Shown here: positions 33,254 through 46,567 of the stretch, one piece after another
Numbering within the stretch: the stretch's first letter is position 1
Layout of the letters: each line of letters begins with the position of its first letter
Assembly (NCBI GenBank): GCA_031310005.1
Contig: JAQJAX010000011.1
Location: 1-64,000 of the forward strand
Source of the DNA: Dactylellina haptotyla
Taxonomy: Eukaryota; Ascomycota; Orbiliomycetes; Orbiliales; Orbiliaceae
Length of the DNA: 64,000 nt
Reading direction: 5' to 3'
Made by a program: the position numbers and the translations under genes
The notes under the pieces: model-generated
What the model saw: only the letters and a program-made list of their open reading frames with translations
What the model was told of the DNA's origin: nothing
Database searches by the model: none

Positions 33254-35387
33254 TTATAATTTTATTTTGACTTAATCTAGAGTTTGTAAAAAGTAAAAAT
33301 GATGCTGTTTTATGTCCTAGTGTTATTATAATAGCTCCAATCATAGCAAGTAAAAGAATGATTGAAGTTATTCATAATCACATAGCATGACTAGTATATA
33401 AAATATTCATGACATACACAGAATTTTAATTCTGTTTTATCAGATTTATCTATTAATATAAAATTTAATTATTTATTATTAATGGTAGTTTATTTTTCAA
33501 ATTTTATTTAATCATTCTAAATATGAGATTTGTTTATTATTTATTAAATGACTTGCTAAACTCTTAAATTTATTTATATCTTTTCATATTCATACCTGCT
33601 TTAATATTTATTATTTTTTCCAATCCTTCTTTTGTTCTATGGCCTTTATCTTTCATTATAGAAGCTATTTTACAAAAATTAGAAAAGTCTAAAGCTTTAT
33701 TATCATACACAAGATACTTTTTGAATAATGGAATTATTTTTTCAGTTAAGTCATTAAATTTTGTAATTTTAAAATAACCTGCAGTTTGATTACAATTAAT
33801 GTAAAATTTTCCACAACCTAAATATTGTACTAACTTTTGTATTAATTATATATCTTTGTAGTGTTAAGTTATTACAAAACTCAATTTAATAGCTTGCTCC
33901 GATCCAGGGAACGGATTGAATATTTATAAATATCTATAAAAACACCCTTCAGCGTTAACGAAAATTTAACTACAGGTTTTAATATTTGAGTAAATTTAGG
34001 AAATAATTTTTAATTCATCTGATAAACCTAAATTAAATAACACTTTAAGATTAACAATTTTTTATACTCCAAAAAAAGTTTATTCTTTATTTTTAATCAA
34101 ATAAAAGACTTTTTTGAAAAGTTCATAATCTGCCCGTTTTTGAGTTATTAATGAATATTTATCGAAATGATATATTATTAACTGTAATTTACTATTACAG
34201 TTTGAATTTTATATTGAATATAATTTGATCCAAGTTTATATAATTTTCCAATACCTAAATAATTTTTAATATTTTCTAATATTACTTTATCTTTTTCATG
34301 TAAACCTATAACAAAACCTAGTATAATTATTCAACCAATTTTCATATATTTTGTTTTATAGATATTAATAATAAAGCATCCCTCTTTCTCAGTAAACCAG
34401 TTAAAAATAGAGAGTTAATAAAATTATTGTTTAATAAGGACCAGTTTGAAATAATTTTTTTTGTATATTAAATTTATTAAAAAGGATTCTGAATTGATAT
34501 TTATTTACATAAATCATTAGAACATATCTTAAATGTAATAAGTTATTACAATAATTATCATTTATTCGTTGCTCTTTTACAATCGTATTATTTTTAGCAT
34601 ATGTTGATTTAGATACGTGGTATTTCATTTTAGTTTCCACTATCTTTTGATTTATTACCTTATCTGGTTTTTTAGTTCAGTCACTTACAATTTTTAAATT
34701 GTAGATAGGTATCAAAAGCTTTAGAAAGTTCCCGTAATTAGATAATTATAGGCACAATAGTGATTTCCTTAATCACTTAGTACCTATAGCCGTCATTTCA
34801 TTTAATGCTCCCATGTTACTATCTCATTTATCATAGCTACTATGAAAAACACTTTTATATCAAGAAGAATCTTTTATAGTAAAATTTAAATTTAATGTTA
34901 TAGTTGAATAAATAATAGCAGAAACAATTAGACCTAAAAACAAACTATTATAATTATCAGAATGTAACTCAGAAATTCTAATATTAATTAGCATCAAAGT
35001 AAAAAGGAATAATATAGAAACTGCCGAGATATACACTAAAATATAAGATAATCCTATAAAAGACATACCTATTAATAATAAATAGCCAGAGATTACTAAA
35101 AATAAGAGAATTAGATATAATACAGCTATAATAGGATTTCTAGCTATAATAACAAAAATACCTAATATTATACTAATTACACTAATTATGCTTAATCAAA
35201 TAATTGAATAACCATTAGTATATATTTCTGAATAAATAGCATATAGCATATTATTAAAATTAATGGATAAAGCCAAGTTACTTAAAGAGATTATAGATAA
35301 GGAAAAAGTACCTGGTACAGTTATAATTAAAATTTTATGTTCGCTCTTAAAAAAAGATATAAAGAAAAATAAGTTTATATAAACCAT
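33240..35387 (-). CDS. nad6: NADH dehydrogenase subunit 6, two exons
   Basis: Exon 1 (35387-34782) runs from [13 protein letters not shown] through [20 protein letters not shown], the conserved [20 protein letters not shown], to [12 protein letters not shown]. Exon 2 (33407-33240) reads [34 protein letters not shown] and ends INDYT. Together they make 258 codons in phase. It is a membrane subunit of complex I. The intron (33408-34781) contains a decayed LAGLIDADG gene. The stop overlaps the start of orf272. Confidence 0.95.
33580..34640 (-). pseudogene. decayed LAGLIDADG gene in nad6 intron
   Basis: The minus strand shows the intron-type segment [20 protein letters not shown] at 34640-34560. 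Further on, fragments similar to LAGLIDADG C-terminal halves ([20 protein letters not shown] near 33600-33640; [20 protein letters not shown] near 33790) are broken by several stops. The layout matches the intact gene in cox2 intron 1. Confidence 0.7.
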
Positions 35388-36789
35388 AAATCTTACTAAT
35401 TTAATTGCCTATAATTTAATAAATTATATATTTTTAAATAAAAATATATTTATAAATATACGTAAAAATTATAGATTGGGATAAAAAAAAATAGAGGCCG
35501 CCTAAAAAGGCGGCCAATGATACGTCGCACGTGACGCATCTTAACGATAGGTTTATATTTGTTATAAAATTTATAATTTATAAATTATTTTTGAAACCTA
35601 GTCATTTTTAGATTAGCTATAAAAATTATAATATTTAATTAAAATAATTATTATAATAAAGTTAATATATATATTAACTTTATAATTATTTAAATATTAA
35701 AAAATAAAATATATCATATTAATTTTTTTTTAATAATCCTTATTATAATTTAAATTTAAATAATAAAATATTTAATTTAAAATTTATTTAAATTATTAAA
35801 ATTGATTTAAAACAACCACAGCGGCTTTCACCATTGTAAAAGTGATTTAAAATAAAAAAATTATATTAATAAATATATTAGGAACAACAACAAAGGTTGA
35901 ATAAAAAAAATTTTTTAGATATCCAGTTTTTTTATGAATAAATATTTATCTTTAAATAAAAAATATTTTTCATAAATTAAATATGTTTTCGCAATACTGA
36001 GAGAAATATCTAAAAATTTAGCACAATCAGCAAGAGATGCAAAATAACTAACAACTAAACCATTTTCAAATTAAAGATTTACGGTAATACTTCTTCGATC
36101 AGAATAATATTTATTCAATCATTTTATAAAAAATTTACCATCTTCCTTAATTTATAAATTAGATAGGCCAGCTAATAATCTAGCAATTTCACCTTGTAAA
36201 GCTGATATATCTGCTATTTTATCAGTTTTTTTTTTACAAAATTAGTTGATAATATATTATTCTTCATTTGATCTAAAATTTTATGCATAACATTAATGTT
36301 ATCTTCTGTGTAATGTAATCCTTTTTGTCTAAGGTTAATAATAACTTTTCAATCCTTAAATTCATACTATTTTTTACTATGTCAAACTAATGAGTCAAAA
36401 AAAGGGATAATAACATTTATTATGAAATTAATATTTGTAACTCCAATTTGTGAAAGAGATTTAGAGTTTTTACGCCTAAGCTACTGTTAAGACTCATAAC
36501 ATTACTCTAATTACTATTAGTTTTATACTCACTAGATAAATTAAAAATAAAAATTTTTATAGCTTTCATTAAAGATAAATCCACTAACAATTGATCTATA
36601 GAAAATACAGTAAATAAAATTATCACTTTTTTTTACTAAATGAACCCTCACTACCCACAATCCCCTCTAAATAATTATAAAAATTCAGAATAAATAGAAT
36701 TTATAACTGTGCTAAACTGTTTAATACCAACTTTAAATAAATTATTTTTTATATTTAAAGTTGAATAGTTTCTATTGCCTATTTTTTTT
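35388..36789. other. spacer between nad6 and nad5
   Basis: A GC hairpin (GGCCGCC/GGCGGCC) is at 35496-35515, followed by a near-palindrome around GCACGTGACG at 35520-35545. The 3'-flank motif GGAACAACAACAAAGGTTG is at 35881-35899. From about 35930 to 36500 the minus strand holds broken endonuclease-like text (SYFASLADCAKFLDISLSIA, resembling NUMOD DNA-binding repeats) with several stops: a degraded homing-endonuclease tail. Confidence 0.55.
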
Positions 36790-39700
36790 TTAAAGGGGAT
36801 TTTTTAAATGTTTCGTAGAAGTTAAGCTTAATAAAGCAAATAAAATTATAATTATTAAACTTTGATCTACAGCAAAAATAAATGGAATTGAAATATAGAA
36901 AGTTAAACCAATTAAGATATATAATGCATATGAAGTTATAACACCACCATCAAGTTTAGCAATAAATCTACCAAGAACGTATAAACCTTTTTCTAATCCA
37001 TAAGGCCCGATTAACTCTAATGCCCCTCTATCTAATCCTTTAGTCATTTGACCTCCTAATTTTAAGACAGATCCTGTAACATATTTATTATAAAACATTT
37101 CTATATAAAATCTTTGGTTAAAAAAGTTAAATATATTATACCCTAATCTAGAATATTTAAAATACATCAAGAATCCTGGTAAAAACTCAGAAATAACTAC
37201 TGCAATTAAAGATGCGAGGATTGTACATATAAAAGGTAATAATTTATAAAAAGTTGGAACAGAAAATTCTGCCTCAATAGCTATTTCGTGAGAAGGATGA
37301 ATAAAAATACTATTATCTGCAAAGAAATTAGATCCTAATCCTACATAAATATCTTTAGTTATATACCCGAAGAAAATTGAGAATACAGCTAATATAATTA
37401 ATGGAAGACTAAGATATATATTACCTTCATGAGCATTTTTGTAAGAATTTAAAGGTCCAAGAGGATTAGCTAAAAAAGTAAGATATAATACTTTTATTGA
37501 GTATAGCGTAGTGAATACAGCTCCAATAGTAGCTATAAAATAAACAGCTGTACTTGAGAAATAATATTGTCCGAAAGAAAGTTCTAGGATAAGATCCTTT
37601 GAGTAGAAACCAGTCATGTACGAGGCTGTCATTGATTTATCATAAATATATAAAAAAATAATACTATTATTTTTTATTTATCTAAGTTTATTCATCCCAC
37701 ATTTTATTTTTATGATATTTTCGATCCCTTCCTCTCTTAGATGTTATTGAGTATTCATAAGCTTAACTACTTTACATCAATCAATATAATATTTTTTTTA
37801 CTCCCTATATAGAATATTTATCAAAGAAAGATATTATTTTTTCACTAATATCGGATAATTTATTTACAAAAAAATCTCCAACCAAACCTCCATTTATTTG
37901 TTTATTCTTCCCACAACTAAAATAATCTATAAAATTAACAATAAGTTGTTTATCTCGAGTATGTTGAGTAATTTGTAATACTAATTATACCTGAAGGCCT
38001 ATTTTATAGAATCATGATTTTTTAATTATAACGTATATAGATCCTTCTCCTGACATAAATCCTGCTACTCAATTAGGATAAGTAATTATTTTATTTATAA
38101 TTAAGGGTCTTACAGCTGGAATTATATTAGTAAAATATAATTTTAAGTTTTCTGGTAATTTTTTATTATTCATCATTAGTTTTATTCCTACTATTTTATT
38201 TAAACCTTCTATTGTTAAATGTTATTTTTGTTTTATTAATTTAAATGCTTGTTTAAATAATAGATAGTTAAATCATTTTTATGAAATTAAAGGATATTTA
38301 TTAAAATGAGTAATTATTATTTCTAAATCTGCGATTGTATTAACAGAATATCGTATAACATTTCTATTAGAATAACAAAATATATTTCCTATTCCACCAA
38401 ATAAATTTTAATTTTTTCTAAAAATACTTGATCTTTAGAGTGAAGACTAATTTGAAAAACGCCACTAACTGTATAACCTGCTTTATATTTTAGATTTTTT
38501 CTTACATTTAGAAAAAAGTTAGATTCACCATAAGAAAATCCTGTAATAAATCAAAGACTGAGTAAAGGCATAATAAAAATATCATTAATATAAAAATTGT
38601 ACAATGTAAATAAAGTTTATCACGTAAATATATACCATAAGTATATTATATATAAATAATTTTATAGGATTACTTTATAAATTCTATAATATATTATTTG
38701 AAATGAAAGGAGTCAATTTTGATAATTTATTTTTAAATTCTTTAGAATATACATTATACACAGAAATAAAAATTTTGTGTAAACCACCGTCTATTCGTTG
38801 TTCTTTTACAGACTTTATAAAGCCTAATTTAGATTCGCGGTAATTCATTATTATTTTGCAATAAATTTTCTGATTTATTACCATACACCAATAATTACTT
38901 GGTTCACTTAGATAGCTAGGTATCAGAAACTTTAGATATTCCCCGAAATTTGATGGTTGTTCCCACAGAAGCAATTTCCCAAAAAGCTCAGCAGGAAATG
39001 CAACTAAACTAAGAGAAGCTATTACCATTACTGAATAAGTTAATGGTAAAATTGCACGTAATCCACCATATTTACGGAAATCTTGATTATCAGCCATAGC
39101 GTGAATAACACTACCAGCACCAAGGAATAGTAAAGCTTTATAGACACTTAATGTAAAAATTTTACAATTAAATTTTAAGGTTATCAGGTAAATTAACAAG
39201 CTGTTTTTTATTAAGTTTAAATGAAGACCCTTTTATATTTTAGTACTTCCTTTACTTAAAGATAAAGCATAATTTACATTATATAATTATTGAACTATCT
39301 TATTATATGTTATAATAGGTGCTCATTTAACAGATGAAACACCTCCATTAGAAAACCTAGTAATATAATTTGGTTTAAGTGCTATATTAGAATTTAAAGT
39401 AAAACTAGTAAAAGTTTTACAAAAAACTTTTGTAAAACACCTCCTCTAGATTTGTCATTTAGTATTGTATCAAAAGAATAATGGATTTTACAATTATTTT
39501 TGTCATTAACCTTATCAATTCCAATAATAATAGTATTATTTATTAATATCGTTTCAAATAAATTTAAATTAAATAAATAATAATTGTTTAGTATACTTAC
39601 AAAAGTAAAATTACATACAATATAGGTGATAATTTAATATTAAATTATACATTTACATATATAATTAGTACTAAATTAAATATATTATCGCGCGTTGCGC

Positions 39701-42700
39701 GATAATATATTTTAAAAACATCTTTCGATATTGGTTAGACCATATCATAATATTAATACTAATACATTTTGACGTATGGTCGTTGAGGAGTTATAAACTT
39801 TCCTGCTGATTGTTTTTTAAACTAATTTAAAATATGTTCCAGCATATAGTCAAATTTTACATGCACTCTGTAATCTTTAATGCATGATTAACAAGATGGA
39901 AAAGGGCTACATTATACGAAGATAAACCTACCGCAATTACCATCATACCAAGTTGTGACATTGTTGAATAGGCAATAACTTTTTTTATATCTTGTTGGAA
40001 TAAACCAATTAAAGAGCTAAATACTGTAGTTAAAGCTCCTATTCATAAACATAACAATAGTGCAGTGCTACTATATTCAATTAATGGGGAACTACGCATA
40101 AGTAGGTAAACACCAGCTGTTCATTTATTTTTAATATTTTACTAGATGAAAAAAAATAACATACCTTAAATTTCTCTAAGGATCTATATATATTAAATTA
40201 CCCTCATTTTCATGAGGGATTAGACTATATCTTTAACTTTTAACTCTATTTTACCTAGAAAACATATATATTTATTTTTACTTAAATTCAGATCTTAGTT
40301 CTCTTATTAATGTTTTTGTTACATTAATATTTTTCCAATCACCATTCAATACTTTAACTCTGTATATACTAAGAAATTATTTTTGAGTATAATGCCTAGT
40401 TATTAATAATTTATCATGATCACTTAAATTTGAATTATTTAAGTTAAAATAAGATCTTCTATTAGGGTTATTTAAATTTAAAGCTTCCAGACGATCCGCT
40501 ATATTTTTAATTTCGGTATCAAATGAATCATTTACAATATATTGGGAATAGTTAGGAGAATAGTTATTCCCATGAGAATGGTAATTACCATAAAGTAAAG
40601 CAGGATCAATGTTAGGGTACCACTCTGGTTATGAAAGCCACTTCCAGGTTGTAAATTACCAGAATTTTGAAAAAAACCTGCTTGACCACCTATATTTGGG
40701 TCCATAAATGTTTCATAAGCAAAGTAATCATATAAATTATATTTCAGTAAAAATAAAAATTCAGGGTTAAGATACAATAAATAAAAAGCACAAATGAAAA
40801 AGTGTAAATTGAATTGAATAGTTAAACCAGAATAATTAAACAGTAATAAATCATATAATTTAACTAAAAGTTTTTTAAACTTAGAGAAAATTATAATCAG
40901 TAAAAAGTAAGGAAAAGATATAAATAAAAAGAACAGGAAAATATCTATAGTTTGTAAATTTGTAAAAATGAAGACACAGGTTATTAAACAATTGTTATTT
41001 TAATATAAAAATATTAAATTATTTATTTTATTAGTTAAATTGTACATAAATTAAAATTTTAAAAATAAAAAGAGAGTTAAAAGTTAATTTGCGTATAGTC
41101 TTTGAGGAACCAACGCGCGCATAAAAAATTTTTAATTTATTAAAAATTTTAACGCGCGCGACGATAATTATATATCTGTTGTTTCCTGCTGATTGTCCAT
41201 TGTAATCATCTTTAATTTTATTACTATAAATTTAAACGAAAGTTTTAGGATTTACCAGCATATAACAAATTTTGTTTGTTAATTTCACAATTAACATAGG
41301 CAACAACACTGTGTTTTATTCTAAAATCCCGTAACAAGGATGCAATTTTTTATTTATTTTAGAACTTAAAAAACGTTTATAAGTTACCATGGTTGCAGCA
41401 TGAATCAACGCAGAAACTGGAGTTGGCTTATAAATGTTGATTTTTAATATAATACATTAAAAATGCTCAGTTATTTACACAACTGATCGGACTATATCTT
41501 TATATAATTTTCTCTAATCTATTTAATTTTTTTTTATATATAATTAAAAGATTTAATTCTTTATTTGTCAAATGTTTTTTATTCTTTATTAACAAATAAC
41601 TTTTTTTTCAATTTAAATATATTATAGATTTTTTAGTTTTTAAAGGATAAAGATTAAAATATTTAATTATTATAGATAAATTAGTTGTATTAACAGTAAC
41701 ATTACAAAGACCAAATTCATAATAAATTTTACCTTTCAATATTTCAGCTAAATATTTAATTTGATCATAATTATCATTTTTTTGAATTAAAATATAATTA
41801 ATATTAGCTGAAATGTTTTCTTCAGGTTTATTATTAATAGTCAATATAAAACAACCTATAGCATCTGTATATCCACATAATCAAGTATTTAATGTATTAG
41901 GTTTATTAATATTTTCTGAATAAACAATGCTAGTTTCATATTTTTATTGAATGCTGTTGATCATAATTTAAATTGTTCTTTATTGGAATTTAAAAATAGA
42001 TTACCATTTATAATTGAAATTAAATTTAATAACCCATTTTTATCTTTTATTTTTTAACAATGATTATTATTTATTTTGTCTTGAATTCTCAAATATTTAT
42101 TTTTTATTAATAAAAAATAAATATTGAGTATCTTGAGATAAATGTACTATTTTAAACACTAAATCCCCCAGACTTTGTAATTAAAAATAATACTTTTCCT
42201 TCTAAAACCCTATAAATAAAAATTTAAATAAATTATATTTTAAATTATATACTTCACGTATAGTCTCTGAGGATCCTAAATTTTGTGTAACATTATATTC
42301 ATTATAGTAAGAAAATAATTAATAAAGTTTCCTGCAGGTTGTCCCTCACTTTGGATTTTTCCTAACAAGAAATAGCTCTTGAGTGGACCAAAACTTAAAC
42401 CAGGATGTTCTTGCATACAGTGAAGTTTAGGGAGAGCCCTTAGACCCTCCATCGCCATAGGAAGCCAGACGTGAAGACCCAGCTGAGAACTTTTAGCCAT
42501 TGCACCAATTAATAAACAAATACATATTAAAGTTACAACATTTTCACTAATATATGGAGCTAATGAAAATACAGTTGAGTAATCGATATTACTAAATGCT
42601 CAAATCATTGCGAACATACCAATTGTTAAGAAACAATCACCTACTCTATTTGTTAATAATGCAGAAATAGAGCTTTGATTTGCGGCTATTCTAGTATATC

Positions 42701-45700
42701 AAAAATTTACTAGAAGATAAGAACAAACCCCAACCAAACCTTAAAATAAAAATACTGTAAAATATATATTTTACATAAGTTAAATTTTTATTTCCTGTAC
42801 TTTAATACCTAATAGGTTTTACTTAAAGCCCTAGTATATTATATTACATAATATAAAGATTTTGACTATACATTAAGCACCATTTCAGGCACCCATCATT
42901 GTGCTACCCGATAGCGACAAAAAATATTACCGACGATCTTTAAATTAACTTTATTTATTTGATGGTTTTCAATGATGTTGCTAGTATTAAACTAAATTTT
43001 TAATTAGTATAAAAATATACCACACTAAAATTTTATATATTTATTCTCTATTTTGATTACTTAAATATATATATTTATCACTAACTTGAACCAATTATGC
43101 TAAAACTTAAATTATTAGTATATATTAATAAAACTTATAAGTTATTATATTTTATATAGCATACTAGAATGCATATATGGTCCCACAATATCTTTAAGCT
43201 TGATTTTTTGTTTAACAGGTATATAAATTACCCATTGGTCTTTTGTTTTTTCTTCTAATTTAGTAACTAAACCAAAATTTTTTTCTAAAACAGATTGAAT
43301 ATATATAACCTCTTTTTTAGAAAATGACCTGGTATGTAGTATAGTTTGATTATATACTGATTTACCGTCGTCATCCATAATTCAAAAGGCTAAATCTCTA
43401 GCAGTTAATAATTCATCTAAATTATTTGGTATAACTTTAACTTTTTCTTTATAAAATAAATCATAATAATAATTTAAACAAGGCATAGATAATGTTATAA
43501 AATAAATAGATTTAGTTATTTTATTTGAACGTTTATCATTTATTGTTAAAATCACAGGAGTCATAGCTGTTAAATGTTCAAGTAATTTATATAAACTTTG
43601 TAGATATTCTTCTTTTTCAGGATAAGATTGTTCTAAACGTAACCTAGCATTGCTGCTTGCTTTACTTTTTTCTAAAAACCCGTCTCCTAGAATTATACCT
43701 ACAAGAGCTTCTTTTTGAATTAAACTCAAAATATATTCTGCTTTATATTGTTTTGTATATTTTATGTTAGAATCATTTCTTTTAGTTGAATAATTTTTAA
43801 TATTTACATTTGTTTTAGATATTAAACTATTAGAAAAACTAAGACTATCACTAAATAAACCTAATTTAAATTGTTTAAATTTTAATTTGTGATTTAATGC
43901 AGGTATAGCTAATGGTTCCATTAATTTAGAAAAAACTATTTTTGATGTTATCTCTAAATATTTTACTTTTCCTTCTGATACTATTATCGTATCTAAATTA
44001 TATTTATTTTTTAGAATTTTACATAAATAATTCAAATATTGAATATCTGTTGGAAAAATATAAGCTAATCTGGCTTTTTTTCCTAAATTTAGACTGCTAT
44101 TAAGAAAAAATACAGCTAATGCCAACAGTGTTAAATGATTTTCTAAATTACATGGGATTATTTTTATATTTTCTTTGTAGAACATATCATATAATCAATT
44201 AAAACTAACAAATGTATAACTTTTTATATTATACATATAAAACACTTTATTATTTTCAACTATTATTTTTTTTAAATTAGGTTTTTTAGGATTACAATAA
44301 CCTCTTATAGCTAAAAATTTATGAAATCACATTAAATATTCTACATTATTGCCAAATTGTTTAAATATTACCCTTGTTCCTTTAGAATTATTTGATTTTC
44401 TTTTTTCTAATTCTGCATTACCACCTAACATAGCACCTATTATTATAGATATTATGCTTAACTTGTGAGATACAGGCTTTGATGAATAAAATCTCTTAAT
44501 TCCAAAGTTAAAGGTATATTTATTATTTTTAATAATAATTAGATTAAGACATATTAGCATATTTGATCCATTAAGGCATTTTATAAGGTTACCTTCTCAA
44601 CCAACAAACATCAGTAAGTAATTATCTGCAGTAACAAGAACCACCATCATGAATGTGAAAAGGCTTAAATAACTAAAGAAACGTTGATTATGAGGATCGT
44701 GACTCATATAACTGACAGAGTAAAGATGGACTAAGGAAGACACTATTAGAACAGGAAGAAGCATGGAAACGGTCAGTGCGTCAAAGTGAAAAGCTCAATA
44801 TATATTTAAAGATTCTGAATCAACTCATCGGAAAAGTTTTATTGAAACAGGTATATTATTAAGGCCTACTTCAATATAAGTTATAATAGCTAATAGTGTT
44901 GTAAGAATAACTAAAGTAGTTGTTATTATTTGTGATCCACTAACTCCAATTTTTCTACCAAAAAACCCGGATAATATTGCAGATGTGTTTATTCAAAAGC
45001 GGGGCATTTTTTGTAGGAACGCCCTATGCAACAGAGCCACGCAAAGCGCGTTACGTTGCTTTTTATCTTTTGTTTCCATTTTTTACAAAATGGCTCAGAC
45101 TATGTCTTCGTATTAATTATTTTTTTTTTTTATTTATAAGCTGTAAGTTTATTAAACAGACCAGCATCTATCGCTAATACACCCTTCTACATTATTTTAC
45201 AAATAACGGTACAAAACTAGTATATGCCGATTGTTTAATTTATTAAAGACACGTTTTAACCAAAATATAATGTAAAAATTTTAATACGCAAGGTATTTAA
45301 ATCGTTATTCACTTTCTAGTCGTTGAACGTTTTTATTTACTTTTTTCAATCACAAAAAATAAATAAACTTCGCTTCAAATTGCTTAAAAAAACTTCTTTG
45401 AAATTAACCTTGTTTTATACATTGTACGTAACGCAATGGGGCCTAGCCTTTACCCTAATAAAGGTAAAATTATTATTATTAAAAGATACACTATATATTT
45501 TTTATTATTATTATTTTTGCTTAATCTAAGATTGGTTATTGAATGAGCAGTCGCGGAATAACGACGACTATTTTTTGTTAGACTTTTAATTTATTCTAAT
45601 CCTTCTTTTGTAAGATGAGCTTTATTCTTCATTAATTTAGCGATTCGTTAAAAGTATACAAAATCTAAAAATTTATCTCTTACGACCGAATTTTTTCAAA

Positions 45701-46567
45701 GAATGGTATTATTTTTTCTATTACCAGAAAATTTGTTAACTCTACAATAAAATGCACTTTCGTTTGGGTAAATTTTACTACTACCTAAAATTTTTGTTAA
45801 ATTTATAATTAATTGTTCTCGTTTATGTTGAGTAACTAAAAATCTTAATTGAACAGATTTTTTAAGTTTATAGTTTTTATCTTTTACAATGCTAATATAA
45901 AAACAACCTTCACCTGTGACAAAACCCCCTACCCTTTGAGGATATTTTATTTCCTTATTTGTAACTTCAGGTATTTTTAAAAGTTTAACATCAAGGAAGG
46001 CAGCTTTTAAATTGTCTGTTAATCCCCTATTCATAGAAGCTTTTATCGCTACAAATTTTAATATCCCTTCCAAAGTTAAATGATCTTTAGATTAAAAAAA
46101 TTCAAATGCTTGTTTAAATAAAATAAAATATGCATATTTTTGTATAATAAGATTAAATTTTTCTAAAAATTTTATCAAAACTAATACGTCTTTGGTTGAT
46201 GAAATCTTTAATTTAACGGCATATTCGCTATGTTTTGTAATAGATCCAATACCTTCAAGCGAATTTTGAATTACTTCTAAAATAACTTTATCTTTTTCAT
46301 GTATTCCGATCGAAAACTGAGGACATCGCTTTAGCGATGTTTTACTTTTTAAATATTAGCTAAACCTTAATATGAAAGATCCCTTCGCATCTATGAAACC
46401 AGATATGTAATAAGGGTCTAATTTTATAAATTAAGCGTATTTGTATAATAATTTTTTTTTAAATATATAGTTTTCTTTACGCTACTACGATTAAATTTAT
46501 CGTATAAGCTTAAGTAATTTTGCTGCTTTGACCCTAATAAAGGTAAAATTATTATTAATAAGTACAT
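36790..46567 (-). CDS. nad5: NADH dehydrogenase subunit 5, seven exons
   Basis: Exons on the minus strand are 46567-46531 ([12 protein letters not shown]), 44982-44591 ([14 protein letters not shown] to LMFVGWEG), 42737-42444 ([16 protein letters not shown] to [10 protein letters not shown]), 41426-41386 ([14 protein letters not shown]), 40121-39880 ([12 protein letters not shown] to HLVNHA), 39144-38993 ([20 protein letters not shown] to SLVAFP) and 37620-36790 ([13 protein letters not shown] to KHLKNPL). The lengths sum to 663 codons in phase, supporting all borders. It is the largest antiporter-like proton-pumping subunit of complex I. It starts within the nad4L stop (TAATG), a usual fungal arrangement. 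Six introns hold one intact LAGLIDADG gene, several decayed ones and one unrelated ORF. The 3'-flank motif follows 890 bases after the stop. Confidence 0.96.
37690..38600 (-). pseudogene. decayed LAGLIDADG gene in nad5 intron 6
   Basis: Fragments on the minus strand recall both halves of a two-motif LAGLIDADG protein ([14 protein letters not shown] near 38050; [20 protein letters not shown] near 38180; the first motif region near 38540) with multiple stops. Upstream, 38760-38990 keeps the intron 5' segment ([40 protein letters not shown]). Confidence 0.75.
39145..39879 (-). other. nad5 intron 5, group I, no intact ORF
   Basis: Group I core elements are visible at 39730-39800 on the minus strand (AAACTCCTCAACGACCATAC; ATATGATATGGTCTAACC). 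A short open stretch at about 39430-39600 ([20 protein letters not shown], then [15 protein letters not shown]) is not similar to known endonucleases. At 39679-39711 a perfect 15-bp stem (AATATATTATCGCGC) with a 3-base loop is the strongest hairpin of the GCGC family. Confidence 0.65.
40290..41010 (-). pseudogene. non-endonuclease ORF in nad5 intron 4
   Basis: The minus strand encodes two hydrophobic segments ([35 protein letters not shown]), then a Gly/Asn/Gln-rich region ([29 protein letters not shown]). After a frame change near 40625 come [20 protein letters not shown], a charged helix ([20 protein letters not shown]) and a tail with one stop ([27 protein letters not shown]). No LAGLIDADG or GIY-YIG motif is present. 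The function is unknown. It appears to be a former membrane-associated gene carried by a group I intron. Confidence 0.55.
41560..42200 (-). pseudogene. decayed LAGLIDADG gene in nad5 intron 3
   Basis: The second motif region is readable ([20 protein letters not shown], then [20 protein letters not shown] and [13 protein letters not shown]), but the upstream half is broken by stops. The intron's group I core lies near 41470-41500 (minus strand GATATAGTCCGATC) and its remains flank exon 4, which is only 41 bases long. Confidence 0.75.
43145..44590 (-). CDS. large LAGLIDADG endonuclease in nad5 intron 2
   Basis: Read in continuity from exon 2 (VGWEG, then [12 protein letters not shown]), the frame stays open to 43145 with UGA as Trp. 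The first half has a weak motif ([18 protein letters not shown]) with a CNPKKPNL to YDMFYKE segment. The second half is a clear LAGLIDADG ([16 protein letters not shown]) with AFWIMDDDGK, as in the cox2 intron 3 protein. The ORF therefore looks like two LAGLIDADG_2 units fused, the first partly decayed (GGNA in place of GDG). At about 480 codons it is longer than usual. Confidence 0.85.
45440..46530 (-). pseudogene. decayed LAGLIDADG gene and exon echo in nad5 intron 1
   Basis: The minus strand from 46440 to 45590 carries pieces of a two-motif LAGLIDADG protein ([20 protein letters not shown] near 45930; [20 protein letters not shown] near 46050) broken by stops. At 45449-45483 a 32-base stretch repeats the end of nad5 exon 1 (ATAATTTTACCTTTATTAGG). 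The group I core near 45090-45330 (AAGACATAGTCTGAGCC; AACGTTCAACGACTAG) lies between this echo and exon 2. Confidence 0.7.

Noticed and set aside
44977-45529. Plus-strand ORFs in nad5 intron 1
   Set aside because: They are antisense to the group I core and exon 2 start, and no protein similarity is apparent.
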